64,000 nt of DNA from Maribacter sp. (GTDB lineage: Bacteria; Bacteroidota; Bacteroidia; Flavobacteriales; Flavobacteriaceae): the NCBI GenBank assembly GCA_020629285.1, contig JAHDDP010000013.1, forward strand, positions 22,445-86,444, in the 5' to 3' direction. Shown here piece after piece: positions 32,515 to 41,216 of the stretch (its first letter is position 1; each line of letters opens with the position of its first letter). Under the pieces are notes generated by a model. It ran no database searches. It saw nothing but the letters and a program-made list of their open reading frames with translations, and was not told the DNA's origin. The position numbers and the translations under genes are program-made.

Positions 32515-34828
32515 AAAAACAACATACCTTAATCTATGCTGCATAATACTATTATTCATGCATTCTTGTGGAATAGAGAAGTATATACCAGAGGGTGAGC
32601 AACTATATACAGGATCAACTCTTGAGTTAACTACAGAAAGTAACAGTAAAGACGAAAAAGAAATAAAATCAGAACTACTAGGTCTTATTGAGCCCAACCC
32701 GAATACTACGTTTTTAGGAATGAAGCCAGCTTTGTTCTTTCATTATAAAGCGCAGCGAGAAAAACCAGGTTTCATATACAAATTTCTAAACAAATCTTTT
32801 GGGGAAGAACCTGTATATTTTTCAGATGTAAACCCAGAACGTATAGAAGAATTGATACTGAACCGACTGGATAATAATGGATTTTTCTACAGTAGATCAG
32901 CATCTGAAACGGTCATAGATGAGAAATTTGCCTCTGTAAATTATTCCGCCAAGTTACCTGTTCCTTATGTATTGGAGAATTACAATCTAGAATCTGACAC
33001 CTTACCCATATATAAGGAAATAGAAAAAATGCTCCCTGAAACCGCTCTAAAGAAAGGAGACCGTTTTGATCTAAATCTATTAAAAGCTGAAAGAATACGT
33101 TTGAATAATGGACTAAAACAAAGGGGGTTTTATAACAGCCAAGAAGACCTTTTGATTTTTGAAGCGGACACCAATCAATATAAAAATCGCAAGTTCGATT
33201 TATTTCTCAGGCTTAAAAAAGATGTACCAGCACGTGCATCTATTCCTTACACTATAGATTCTATTACTGTTTATCCAAATTATACTATTGAGGGCGACAC
33301 CTTACCCTTGAATGAAAAAAATGCTACACGGGTTAACGGTATCGATTTTATTCAAGAAGAGCTTTATTTTAAACCAGAACTCTTAGAGTCGTATTTATTA
33401 TTCAATAAGGGAGATTTGTACAATGCCAACACGTCTAAACAAACAAGCAACAGATTATCTGCATTAGGCAGTTATAAGTATGTAAATATACAATACACCG
33501 AATTAGACACCACTGCAACCGATGGCAATGGTGGTTCGTTGGCAGCAAACATTTATTTGGCTCCATTGACCAAAAGGTCTATTAGAGCAGAGATACAGGC
33601 CGTATCTAAATCAAATGGATTTACCGGGCCAGGTGTTTTATTAAGCCATATCAATAGAAACATATTTAATGGAGGCGAAACCTTTAGTGTTTCCGCCAAT
33701 TTCAGTTATGAATCGCAATTATTAAGTGGTAATAATTCCAGTTTAAGCAGCATTGCCGGTGGTATAAGCGCAGACTTAATCATACCTAGATCCGTACCGT
33801 TATCTCCTCGCAGGTTTCAATATGCCGTACCCAAAACAAAAATATCCCTAGGCTACGATTTTTTACAGCGCAGCCAATTGTTTACTCTAAGCTCAGTCAA
33901 TGCTTCTTTTGGCTATACATGGCAAGAAAATCAATATGTATACCACACCCTAGACCCTATTAATATCAACTACTCTAAACTTTCTAACGTAACCAATGAC
34001 TTCCAGACCATACTTGACGATAACGAATATCTCAGCCAAAGTTTCGAGCAGCGCTTTATTGCAGGCTTATTGTATAGTTTTACTTACGATGAAGTTTCTA
34101 AATTAAGTAAAGAGGCGCCAATATATTTCGCTACAAATGTTGATGTAGCAGGTAACCTTCTAGGTCTTATTAGCAGTGGATCAGAGACTGTATTCGGTTC
34201 TACTTATGCGCAATATACAAAGGCAGATGCAGATTTGAGACTATATTTGCGTTGGCAAAAAGAACGCACCTTAGTTTCTCGCATATATGCCGGTTGGGGT
34301 GTACCTTATGGCAATAGCACAACGCTACCTTTTATAAAGCAATTTTATTCTGGAGGTCCCTATAGTGTTAGGGCCTTCAATATTCGTTCTTTGGGTCCGG
34401 GTAATTTTAACGCAGAGACCGAAAACGCCACTACAGATTATTTTGACCAGTCTGGAAACCTAAAATTAGAAGCCAATGTTGAATATCGTTTCCCTTTGTT
34501 TTCTTACCTAAAGGGTGCCTTTTTCATTGATGCAGGTAATGTTTGGTTGACAGGTGACTACTCTGATATCGAAGCCGACCAAAGAAACAGTAGTTTTTCA
34601 GAAACACTTTTTACCGATGGTAAATTCGAAAAAGATTGGTTAAGCGAAGTAGCCGCAGGTGTAGGTTTTGGTGTTCGTTTAGATATTCAAAGTTTTGTAA
34701 TTCGGTTAGATTTAGCTTCGCCACTGCGTATACCCTATTTAGATGAAAACGAACGTTGGAATGTACCTTTCTTTAGTAATGCTGATAATAATATGACCTT
34801 GAATTTTGCGATAGGCTATCCGTTTTAA
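32504..34828 (+). CDS. TamA/BamA-family outer-membrane beta-barrel protein (lipoprotein form)
   Basis: 774 residues starting at a TTG codon that overlaps the TamB-like gene, a sign of coupled translation. The lipoprotein signal ends at Cys22 (LLFMHSC). POTRA-like domains occupy ~30-360, and the Omp85 barrel fills the rest, with the L6-type motif region (QFYSGGPYSVRAFNIRSLGPG, VEYRFPLF) and a C-terminal aromatic strand (MTLNFAIGYPF). Together with the TamB-like protein it forms an outer-membrane assembly or lipid-transport pair. A lipid anchor on an Omp85 protein is a Bacteroidota habit. Confidence 0.88.
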   Translation: MKNKKTTYLNLCCIILLFMHSCGIEKYIPEGEQLYTGSTLELTTESNSKDEKEIKSELLGLIEPNPNTTFLGMKPALFFHYKAQREKPGFIYKFLNKSFGEEPVYFSDVNPERIEELILNRLDNNGFFYSRSASETVIDEKFASVNYSAKLPVPYVLENYNLESDTLPIYKEIEKMLPETALKKGDRFDLNLLKAERIRLNNGLKQRGFYNSQEDLLIFEADTNQYKNRKFDLFLRLKKDVPARASIPYTIDSITVYPNYTIEGDTLPLNEKNATRVNGIDFIQEELYFKPELLESYLLFNKGDLYNANTSKQTSNRLSALGSYKYVNIQYTELDTTATDGNGGSLAANIYLAPLTKRSIRAEIQAVSKSNGFTGPGVLLSHINRNIFNGGETFSVSANFSYESQLLSGNNSSLSSIAGGISADLIIPRSVPLSPRRFQYAVPKTKISLGYDFLQRSQLFTLSSVNASFGYTWQENQYVYHTLDPININYSKLSNVTNDFQTILDDNEYLSQSFEQRFIAGLLYSFTYDEVSKLSKEAPIYFATNVDVAGNLLGLISSGSETVFGSTYAQYTKADADLRLYLRWQKERTLVSRIYAGWGVPYGNSTTLPFIKQFYSGGPYSVRAFNIRSLGPGNFNAETENATTDYFDQSGNLKLEANVEYRFPLFSYLKGAFFIDAGNVWLTGDYSDIEADQRNSSFSETLFTDGKFEKDWLSEVAAGVGFGVRLDIQSFVIRLDLASPLRIPYLDENERWNVPFFSNADNNMTLNFAIGYPF

Positions 34829-34832
34829 GAAG

Positions 34833-35834
34833 TTAATTGCCCCACATACGTTGCCACAACGCAGCCATTAAACGTTTGGCGTCTCTTTTAAACTTTGGTC
34901 TTTCTTCCACAATTAAATCATCTCCATTAGGCACTAATTTATAACTGAATGCAAACTGGGTTTCATTATCGTCTAAACTAATGAGTCCGAATCTTAGGTC
35001 GTTAAAATACAGCTGCCCATCATTTTCGGTAATCGTATACCAGCCTTCGGTTAATTTTATAAGTCGCTCTATTTTATCGTTACTAGACCATTTACCCAGT
35101 AATTCATGATTTTTAGGATACGATGTAAACGAGATAGGCTGCGTATCAAAGAAAGAATAATCTCCCATTAAATAAGCATCTTCAGTATCTATATTTGCCA
35201 TCCAAAGTACCGTATTTAATGGTGCAGGGCGGGTATTCATATCATTATAAGAAACACCTTGTTCCTCAAGCGCATTTTCAAATTTCTGAAAAGCGATTCC
35301 TTTTAAAACTAATGTTAATACTAAATATGATGTACTAATGACTAGTCCGAGTTTCACATATTTTTTACGTTTCAAAAAAGTACGCTTTTGAAACATAGCT
35401 AATATCAAGAAAATAATAAACGGAACAGTATACAACGGGTCTATCACAAAAACACTCTGAAACGCTAATCTCGTTTTAAACGGCCAGAATAATTGTGTGC
35501 CCCAAGTGGTAAAAGCATCTAACAACGGATGCGTAAAGAGACCCCAGAACATTAACCAAGACCATTCTTTCCAAGTAGCAGATTCTTTCTTGTTTATTTT
35601 CCAGACCAGCCAACCAAAAATGGGTGCAAATACTACTGAAAAGAAAATAGAATGACTAACTCCCCTATGCCATTCGGTAGCCGTAACGGTATCTAGAAAA
35701 TAACGGGTAATCACATCTAAATCGGGTATGGTACCAGCAATAGCACCGAAAAGCATAGCCTTATTGCCCACTTTCTTACCAAGAACCGCCTCGCCCACTG
35801 CTGCCCCAAGTACAATTTGTGTTAGTGAATCCAT
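34833..35834 (-). CDS. YdjM-like membrane-bound metal-dependent hydrolase (DUF457)
   Basis: I chose the ATG at 35834 (MDSLTQIVLGAAVGEAVLG), which matches the family start; a longer frame reaches into the MutS-like gene. 333 residues. The N-terminal ~175 residues are the DUF457 membrane domain with metal-ligand motifs TIPDLDVI, WHRGVSHS and HPLLDAFTTWG; a further helix lies near 190, and the C-terminal half is a soluble domain. Substrate unknown. It is 23 bp downstream of the MutS-like gene and converges with the TamA-like gene with a 4-bp gap. Confidence 0.85.
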   Translation of the reverse strand: MDSLTQIVLGAAVGEAVLGKKVGNKAMLFGAIAGTIPDLDVITRYFLDTVTATEWHRGVSHSIFFSVVFAPIFGWLVWKINKKESATWKEWSWLMFWGLFTHPLLDAFTTWGTQLFWPFKTRLAFQSVFVIDPLYTVPFIIFLILAMFQKRTFLKRKKYVKLGLVISTSYLVLTLVLKGIAFQKFENALEEQGVSYNDMNTRPAPLNTVLWMANIDTEDAYLMGDYSFFDTQPISFTSYPKNHELLGKWSSNDKIERLIKLTEGWYTITENDGQLYFNDLRFGLISLDDNETQFAFSYKLVPNGDDLIVEERPKFKRDAKRLMAALWQRMWGN

Positions 35835-35857
35835 TTTATAATATAAAATTGATAATA

Positions 35858-37630
35858 CTATTTTATAATCCCCATCTTCTTTAACAAAAAAGAAGCGTTC
35901 ATATTCTGACAAATACCGTCTTTAAACGTGTAATCAAAATGTAGTTCGTTATCTATGATTTCCGCGTCAAAATAATGGTTCTTAACCGCATCATATTCAT
36001 TAGCGACTTCGCAAAGACTAAGATCATGCGTAGCGATTATTCCGGTAGATTTACTCTTTACTAAACGCTCTACAAACTTTCTTGAACCCAATGCCTTATC
36101 AGTACTATTAGTTCCCTTTAAAATTTCATCTAAAACAATAAAATAACGGTCCGTTTGTATTTCATCTACAATGTATCTAAGGCGCTTTAGTTCTGAAAAG
36201 AAGTAAGACTCATCATCTGTCAATGAATCTGTAGTACGCATACTGGTAATTAGTTTTATTGGGGAATAACTTACAGATTCAGCACAAACTGGCAACCCAA
36301 CATTTGCCATCATAATCTGCAGCGATACCGTTCTCAAGAACGTACTCTTACCTGCCATATTTGCACCGGTAATAATAAAGAACTGTCCGCCATCAATAGT
36401 AATATCATTTAATACACTTTTCGCTGGATCTAATAACGGGTGACCTGCATTTTTAGACTTTAACACCACTCCGTCATTGGTAATCGTAGGATATGTGAAA
36501 TTCGGATGATTAAAAGCGAAGTTCCCTAAACTACTATAGGCATCAAAAAATGCGATGGTATTGAACCAAATTTCTACACTTTTACCATGTTTTTGAATCC
36601 AGTTTTCTACCGCAAGGCAATCGGTCAACGAACGGAGGAAAAATCCATTTGCAAAAATCAGATATAGAAGATTATTATTACGGTCTAGATTACTTAAAAG
36701 CGAAGCGAATTTCTTTAATACTTTAGAATTATTCTCCCCATTGCTTAATATATTGGATTTCTGTTTCTTTAATAGATCAGACGAAAATCCCGTTGTTTCT
36801 ATCATTGACAGCAATTGATTGTACTGATCAAAAGTAGATTTCATTTTGGTAGCACTCTGTCCTAAATTGGTTACCTTTTTTGTAAATAAACCAACAATGA
36901 TCATACCTAGAACCAACCATGTAATCAATACAGATTCTGGTAGGTAATCTAAAAAGTATGCAATGAAAATAGCCACTGAAATAATTGAAAATACTAGCGG
37001 AATAAATTTCATTGCCTTTGGTACAAAAGATTCGTAATTCTTTAACCATTTAGCAATAGTATGTGTAGAAGTTTCCGTTTTCGTTAATGCCGCCATCGCA
37101 GAAAACTCTTGTCGCCAATCAACTTTTTCACCAATTTCAGTAATTGCCTCTTGCTTTTCGGCGATGTCGTTAATGGAATTCTTCTTATAAATTTCGGCTA
37201 ATAAAAGGCTACCCTCTGCAAGTTTTGTTCTATTTGAAATTTGATAAAAAGAATCTTCACCAAACAAGTCTATATCTTGGCTAAAAAAATGAATATCATC
37301 GGCAAATTCTTTTCCGTTAGACAATTTAGAAAAGTCTCTTTTTAGCACTTGTAACTCTACTTGATTGAGATTTCTCAACTCTTCAATTTTAGCTTTTTGA
37401 AGTTTTAGATTTGTGTACTTACTTACTAAAAACAAGAACAATGGTATACCAACAAATAACACGGCAACCACATATTTTGCATTTACCGAAGCGAAATAAA
37501 GTGCAGCTATTGTACCTAAGAATATCAGTAATCGTAACGTGCTAAATAAAAAAAGTTTCTTATTCAAGGCTTCAATAAGCTCCTCAAACTTTTGTACGCG
37601 TTGGGTGTAAAATTCTTCTAAATTATTCAT
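35858..37630 (-). CDS. Membrane-anchored MutS-family ATPase
   Basis: ATG at 37630 (MNNLEEFYTQ) gives 590 residues. Two pairs of membrane helices (~27-70 and ~208-250) precede a MutS core/ATPase part. Walker A ITGANMAGKST (~421-431), DDESYFFSELKR, Walker B IVLDEILKGTN (~498-508) and the ATHDL switch are all present. The mismatch-binding domain I with its Phe-x-Glu motif is missing, so a role in mismatch repair is unlikely. Related proteins are known from Bacteroidota, without a defined function. Probably co-transcribed with the YdjM-like gene. Confidence 0.85.
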   Translation of the reverse strand: MNNLEEFYTQRVQKFEELIEALNKKLFLFSTLRLLIFLGTIAALYFASVNAKYVVAVLFVGIPLFLFLVSKYTNLKLQKAKIEELRNLNQVELQVLKRDFSKLSNGKEFADDIHFFSQDIDLFGEDSFYQISNRTKLAEGSLLLAEIYKKNSINDIAEKQEAITEIGEKVDWRQEFSAMAALTKTETSTHTIAKWLKNYESFVPKAMKFIPLVFSIISVAIFIAYFLDYLPESVLITWLVLGMIIVGLFTKKVTNLGQSATKMKSTFDQYNQLLSMIETTGFSSDLLKKQKSNILSNGENNSKVLKKFASLLSNLDRNNNLLYLIFANGFFLRSLTDCLAVENWIQKHGKSVEIWFNTIAFFDAYSSLGNFAFNHPNFTYPTITNDGVVLKSKNAGHPLLDPAKSVLNDITIDGGQFFIITGANMAGKSTFLRTVSLQIMMANVGLPVCAESVSYSPIKLITSMRTTDSLTDDESYFFSELKRLRYIVDEIQTDRYFIVLDEILKGTNSTDKALGSRKFVERLVKSKSTGIIATHDLSLCEVANEYDAVKNHYFDAEIIDNELHFDYTFKDGICQNMNASFLLKKMGIIK

Positions 37631-37699
37631 GAATATCAACCTATTATAGAAAAGGTAAAGATAACCTTAGAAAGTGGTTTCTATAAATGGAATGATGAA

Positions 37700-38053
37700 T
37701 TAAAGTGCCTCCAACTCCGCCTTCACTTTCTTAGTCAATTTAGACACCACCAAATCATAAGAATGGTCAATAAGATCTTTTGTAAGGTCTTTTGATATTT
37801 TATCTAGATATACAGTGTTCCAATGCTTTTTACTCATGTGCCAACCTTCAATAATGCCTTCATGCTCTTCACGAAGTGCTATAGCTCTTTCTGGCTCGCA
37901 TTTTAAGTTGATACGTAACGGAACATTATCCAAACCACAAAGGGCAAACATTTTACCCATAACTTTGAATACCAACGTCGTCTCATCAAAAGGAAAAGAT
38001 TCTGTTACTCCTTTCTTTAAAATACAATAATCTCGGTATTCTTCAACATTCAT
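37700..38053 (-). CDS. MmcQ/YjbR family protein
   Basis: 117 residues covering one MmcQ/YjbR domain: PFDETTLVFKVMGKMFAL, NLKCEPERAIALREEH, GWHMSKKHWNTVYLD. The fold resembles double-wing DNA-binding proteins, but activity is unproven. Single gene; the upstream gene on this strand is the Dabb protein 78 bp away. Confidence 0.88.
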   Translation of the reverse strand: MNVEEYRDYCILKKGVTESFPFDETTLVFKVMGKMFALCGLDNVPLRINLKCEPERAIALREEHEGIIEGWHMSKKHWNTVYLDKISKDLTKDLIDHSYDLVVSKLTKKVKAELEAL

Positions 38054-38131
38054 GCTATTGAGGTTTTAGAACATAATTTGAGTAAGGTCAAATACCGTAA
38101 ACAGTACCTGACCTTAAAATTATGGTACTTT

Positions 38132-38527
38132 TTAAATACCAGTAGAATCGTAAACGATGACCTTAGACCACAACTTTTCAGATTCGGCAATAAACACCTT
38201 GTGCGGTGCTTCATCTTGGTATGCTTGTTGAGATTCAGCAGAGTCGAAACTTACGATTAAAGAATACGTAAATGAACCATCTACCACATCTCTACTCGCT
38301 TTTGGCGGCTTGCCAATAAATTGTGTTTTAGCATATGCCGAGTTATCTAAAAACTTACGTAAAGAAGTTTCAAAAGCAGTTCGGTCTGCTTGATTATCAG
38401 GATTTTTCAACCAAAAAAATACGGTATGGGAAAAATTAGCGTCGAATTCAGTCATTTTATCATCATTTTGACCAAAAGTTACAGAGGTCATTAGTGTTAT
38501 TGCAAGGATACAAATTACGTTTTTCAT
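38132..38527 (-). CDS. Secreted Dabb (stress-responsive A/B barrel) family protein
   Basis: 131 residues with a Sec signal (ICILAITLMTSVTFGQ). The rest is a dimeric ferredoxin-like Dabb domain: FSHTVFFWLKNPDN, GSFTYSLIVSFDSAESQQAYQ and the HKVFI end. Export of a Dabb protein is common in flavobacteria; the ligand is unknown. It is the last gene in a likely operon with the DUF4230, DUF4260 and cyclase genes (17 bp after the DUF4230 stop). Confidence 0.85.
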   Translation of the reverse strand: MKNVICILAITLMTSVTFGQNDDKMTEFDANFSHTVFFWLKNPDNQADRTAFETSLRKFLDNSAYAKTQFIGKPPKASRDVVDGSFTYSLIVSFDSAESQQAYQDEAPHKVFIAESEKLWSKVIVYDSTGI

Positions 38528-38544
38528 AATTAAATCTTAGTTGT

Positions 38545-39171
38545 TTATTGTTTTTCTTCGAGTAATTCTATTTGTTTCTGCGGAATTTTAAGTGCGGAAT
38601 AATCAAGCGTCCAACCAATGGTTTCAACAATCTTTTCCATAATCAAAACTGTTTGCAAGGCTTCTTTTCTTGCATTATCCATTAGTCCGCTTTCAGGAAT
38701 CTTTTCCTTTATATGTGCTTTGGCTTCCGCATTTAATTTGGTTAAATCATCTGGAGCAAAAAAGTTAAAAAATCCACTTTTAATATCATAAAACTCCAGT
38801 TCTGGTTCAATACTTAGTACTTCCGGTTGCGGAAAATTATCAAGAACTATTTTTTTCTTTTTCTCATCGGCATGCATTAAAAGTTTACTTAGATCATAAC
38901 CAATATGTGCTTTAGCTTTTATAACTACCAAAGCCTTCTTTTTACTACTCACTAAACTCATGAAATCTTTCACATTTTCATACTGGTAGATTTCTGCAAA
39001 TTCGCCTTCAACAGATATCAATTTGCAAACACTTTTCATCTTCTCTAACAACACGGTAGATTGGTGTGTTGTGATCTCTTTACTTTTCTTGCCTTTAAAA
39101 AAATTAAAAAGCCAATACATACCAATAGCCCCTAAAACCAGACCGAGAATCGTATCAAATATATTATCCAT
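38545..39171 (-). CDS. DUF4230 domain-containing protein
   Basis: 208 residues. One N-terminal membrane helix (ILGLVLGAIGMYWLFNF) then a DUF4230 domain (~45-200: VCKLISVEGEFAEIYQYEN, ALVVIKAKAHIGYDLSKL, FFNFFAPDDLTKLNAEAK). It is anchored with the bulk probably outside the cytoplasm. Function unknown. Its start overlaps the stop of the DUF4260 gene by 8 nt. Confidence 0.88.
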   Translation of the reverse strand: MDNIFDTILGLVLGAIGMYWLFNFFKGKKSKEITTHQSTVLLEKMKSVCKLISVEGEFAEIYQYENVKDFMSLVSSKKKALVVIKAKAHIGYDLSKLLMHADEKKKKIVLDNFPQPEVLSIEPELEFYDIKSGFFNFFAPDDLTKLNAEAKAHIKEKIPESGLMDNARKEALQTVLIMEKIVETIGWTLDYSALKIPQKQIELLEEKQ

Positions 39172-39523
39172 TGTTATTTCCTATTTCGCCTAAATGCGTA
39201 AACTTAAACCCCTTATTATATTTGAGTCCGTAGCCAAAGATACGGTCCATGGCGGTATGTATAAAAAGAATTGTACCTATTAATTGTATTATAGGTAACA
39301 TAAAATAAATACCTACAAAGTATAATAGTACGGCGAATCCCCTATGGTGAAAGATATTATAACACACTGCACCTATTTTGGAACCTAGTAAATAACCCAA
39401 CATTGAAATATCTGGCGTAAGTATCAAAACTGGCAACCACCACCATTGATAACCTAACAAGCCGAACATAAAAATACCGAGCACCATTAAGGCGAGTTCC
39501 TCTAATTTTAGTAGATTTTTCAT
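39164..39523 (-). CDS. DUF4260 domain-containing membrane protein
   Basis: 119 residues with about four short membrane helices and the DUF4260 signatures PDISMLGYLLG, YNIFHHR and HTAMDRIFGYGLKY near the end. The fold and role are unknown. It lies 2 bp after the cyclase gene and overlaps the DUF4230 gene by 8 nt. Confidence 0.88.
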   Translation of the reverse strand: MKNLLKLEELALMVLGIFMFGLLGYQWWWLPVLILTPDISMLGYLLGSKIGAVCYNIFHHRGFAVLLYFVGIYFMLPIIQLIGTILFIHTAMDRIFGYGLKYNKGFKFTHLGEIGNNNG

Positions 39524-39525
39524 AA

Positions 39526-40272
39526 TTATTCTATTTTATAAAGCACCGGTCTGCTTGGGCTAGCGTCATTCTCAAAAGGTGCCACCTGCAAGTTTACAAA
39601 GTACGAACCATCAGTAATGGAATCTGGAACATATATGAACTCCGTAATGGTAGCGTTCAATCTCACCTCTGAATTGAAGTTCCAAAATGCCTTGTGTGCC
39701 AGAAGCTTGCCATCATCTTTTTCCTTGTCTACAGATGGCAAGTCGATCAACAAATGCTCCACTCCCAAATCTTTTAATAACACCATGGCATCCTCTAATA
39801 TGTAAGGCGGGTTGGTATGCGAATACTGCCTATTTAGTTTTAATGCCAGATTAGGAAGCGTTCTTATCACTAGTGCCTTTGGTGTTTTACCGCCAAGTAA
39901 CTTTTGAAATTGATCTTTTGTAATGACCAAATCTCCTTTTTCTTTAGATGGTGTAATCGTAATCACCTCAGCCAAAAAGAAAAACTGTTTTAAATGCTGA
40001 TTTATAGATTGATGCGCTGCAGAAATATGACCAACACATTCGGTATGCGTACCATGTGCATGCGGATTGAAAGATATATCATAAAAATTGGTGCTCGCCC
40101 CTGCCGGAATACTCCCAACAAAATCCTTCTCTCGATGTGGCTCTATCTTTGGGGCATCAATATACCAAGCGTTTACGTTATCATCTTTATTAGTGATTGG
40201 TATGGAAATATCCAAGGGTTTAGACAGGTCTATTTTGTACTCGTTGGCATTATGGGTTATGGTAGTCTTCAT
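39526..40272 (-). CDS. Cyclase family protein (kynurenine-formamidase-like)
   Basis: The start MKTTITHNANEYKID at 40272 is preferred over one five codons upstream. 248 residues. The metal-binding motif HAHGTHTECVGHIS (HxxxTHxD-type, here with Glu) lies at ~80-95, followed by LLIDLPSVDKEKDDGKL and HKAFWN near the active site. The family includes arylformamidases and other metal amidohydrolases; the substrate here is unknown. First gene of the DUF4260-DUF4230-Dabb operon. Confidence 0.85.
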   Translation of the reverse strand: MKTTITHNANEYKIDLSKPLDISIPITNKDDNVNAWYIDAPKIEPHREKDFVGSIPAGASTNFYDISFNPHAHGTHTECVGHISAAHQSINQHLKQFFFLAEVITITPSKEKGDLVITKDQFQKLLGGKTPKALVIRTLPNLALKLNRQYSHTNPPYILEDAMVLLKDLGVEHLLIDLPSVDKEKDDGKLLAHKAFWNFNSEVRLNATITEFIYVPDSITDGSYFVNLQVAPFENDASPSRPVLYKIE

Positions 40273-40375
40273 TTTACTTACACTCAAATTATAAGGCAGC
40301 TTTGAGATAAGAAATTTACAACTTTTTGGGCGGTTATTTCGAAGGATTCTAGAAGATGTGAATATTCGTGTCCCT

Positions 40376-40764
40376 AGCCTGTTCTCGATACATAGCCTGT
40401 AATAAAGTGAATCAAGAAGCCTGTTCGTGTCAAATCCTGTTCTCGATACAATTTTATACTTCCATTACATTGCAGCTTAAAATCACTCGAACTGACAGTA
40501 CATTTTATACCACCTCTGACAAATAGACTATTTCAAGTACTAATGTCACTTCGAGTGGATTTACGAGGTACGAGAAAATTTGTATCGAGAAGCTCGCGTG
40601 TTCCGAACCTGTTCTCGATACAATTTTTAATTTCCGTTACACTTCAATAAAAAATCACTCGAACTGACAAAACGTTTAATATTAACCTTAACAAAATGAT
40701 TGTTTCTAGTACTCTTGTCACTTCGAGTGAATTTTTGAGGCACGAAGAAATTTGTATCGAGAAC
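40376..40764. repeat. Two ~172-bp palindromic units plus a fragment
   Basis: Unit 1 (40439-40592) and unit 2 (40611-40764) each have an outer arm pair (GTTCTCGATACAA with TTTGTATCGAGAA) and an inner arm pair (TCACTCGAACTGACA with TGTCACTTCGAGTG) about a ~45-nt loop. They are close copies with period 172. A fragment of the outer arm lies at 40381-40390. Each unit could fold into a long cruciform. They sit directly upstream of the GIY-YIG gene. Confidence 0.8.
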
Positions 40765-40798
40765 TCGTTTGTAAACATCTAAATCGTAAATTGAAAAG

Positions 40799-41089
40799 GT
40801 GATAACTTACTATGTTTATATATTGGAATGTGCCGACAGCACTTTTTACACCGGCATAACCTCTAGACTAACTCAAAGGTTAGAATCACACCAATCAGGT
40901 AAATATAAGGACAGCTACACAAGCAAAAGAAGACCTGTCACTCTAGTCTATTATTGTGAATTCACTGACCCCAATATCGCAATTGAAACCGAAAAGCGTA
41001 TTAAAAAATGGTCAAAAGCTAAGAAAAGAGCGCTTATTGCAGGAGAATACGACGAATTGCCGAATCTTTCGAAAAAGAAGTTTTCGTAA
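40799..41089 (+). CDS. Solo GIY-YIG nuclease family protein
   Basis: 96 residues from a GTG start. GIY-YIG motifs are seen as YYVYILECADSTFYTGIT, then LTQRLESHQSGK (the catalytic Arg helix), RPVTLVYYCEF and EKRIKKWSKAKKRALI with the catalytic Glu. A single domain with no DNA-targeting partner, as in the UPF0213/YhbQ group. It is bordered by palindromic repeats on both sides (units at 40439-40764 upstream, a half unit at 41118-41216 downstream), which suggests a small repeat-associated unit. Confidence 0.85.
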   Translation: MITYYVYILECADSTFYTGITSRLTQRLESHQSGKYKDSYTSKRRPVTLVYYCEFTDPNIAIETEKRIKKWSKAKKRALIAGEYDELPNLSKKKFS

Positions 41090-41117
41090 TAGCTATGAGT
41101 AGTCGTGTTCCAAACCT

Positions 41118-41216
41118 GTTCTCGATACAATTTATTATTTCCGTTACACTTCAATAAAAATCACTCGAACTGACAGTACGTTTTACCTCAACTTTGCAAA
41201 TAGATTATTTCAAATT
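41118..41216. repeat. Half palindromic unit downstream of the GIY-YIG gene
   Basis: Begins GTTCTCGATACAA and continues through TCACTCGAACTGACAGTACG, matching the left halves of the units at 40439 and 40611. It then drifts into CAAATAGATTATTTCAA, overlapping the last codons and stop of the hemW gene (41205 onward). The right half is absent. Confidence 0.75.

Noticed and set aside
40376..40764. CRISPR array
   Set aside because: Only two long (~172 bp) palindromic units with no short regular repeat-spacer pattern and no cas genes.
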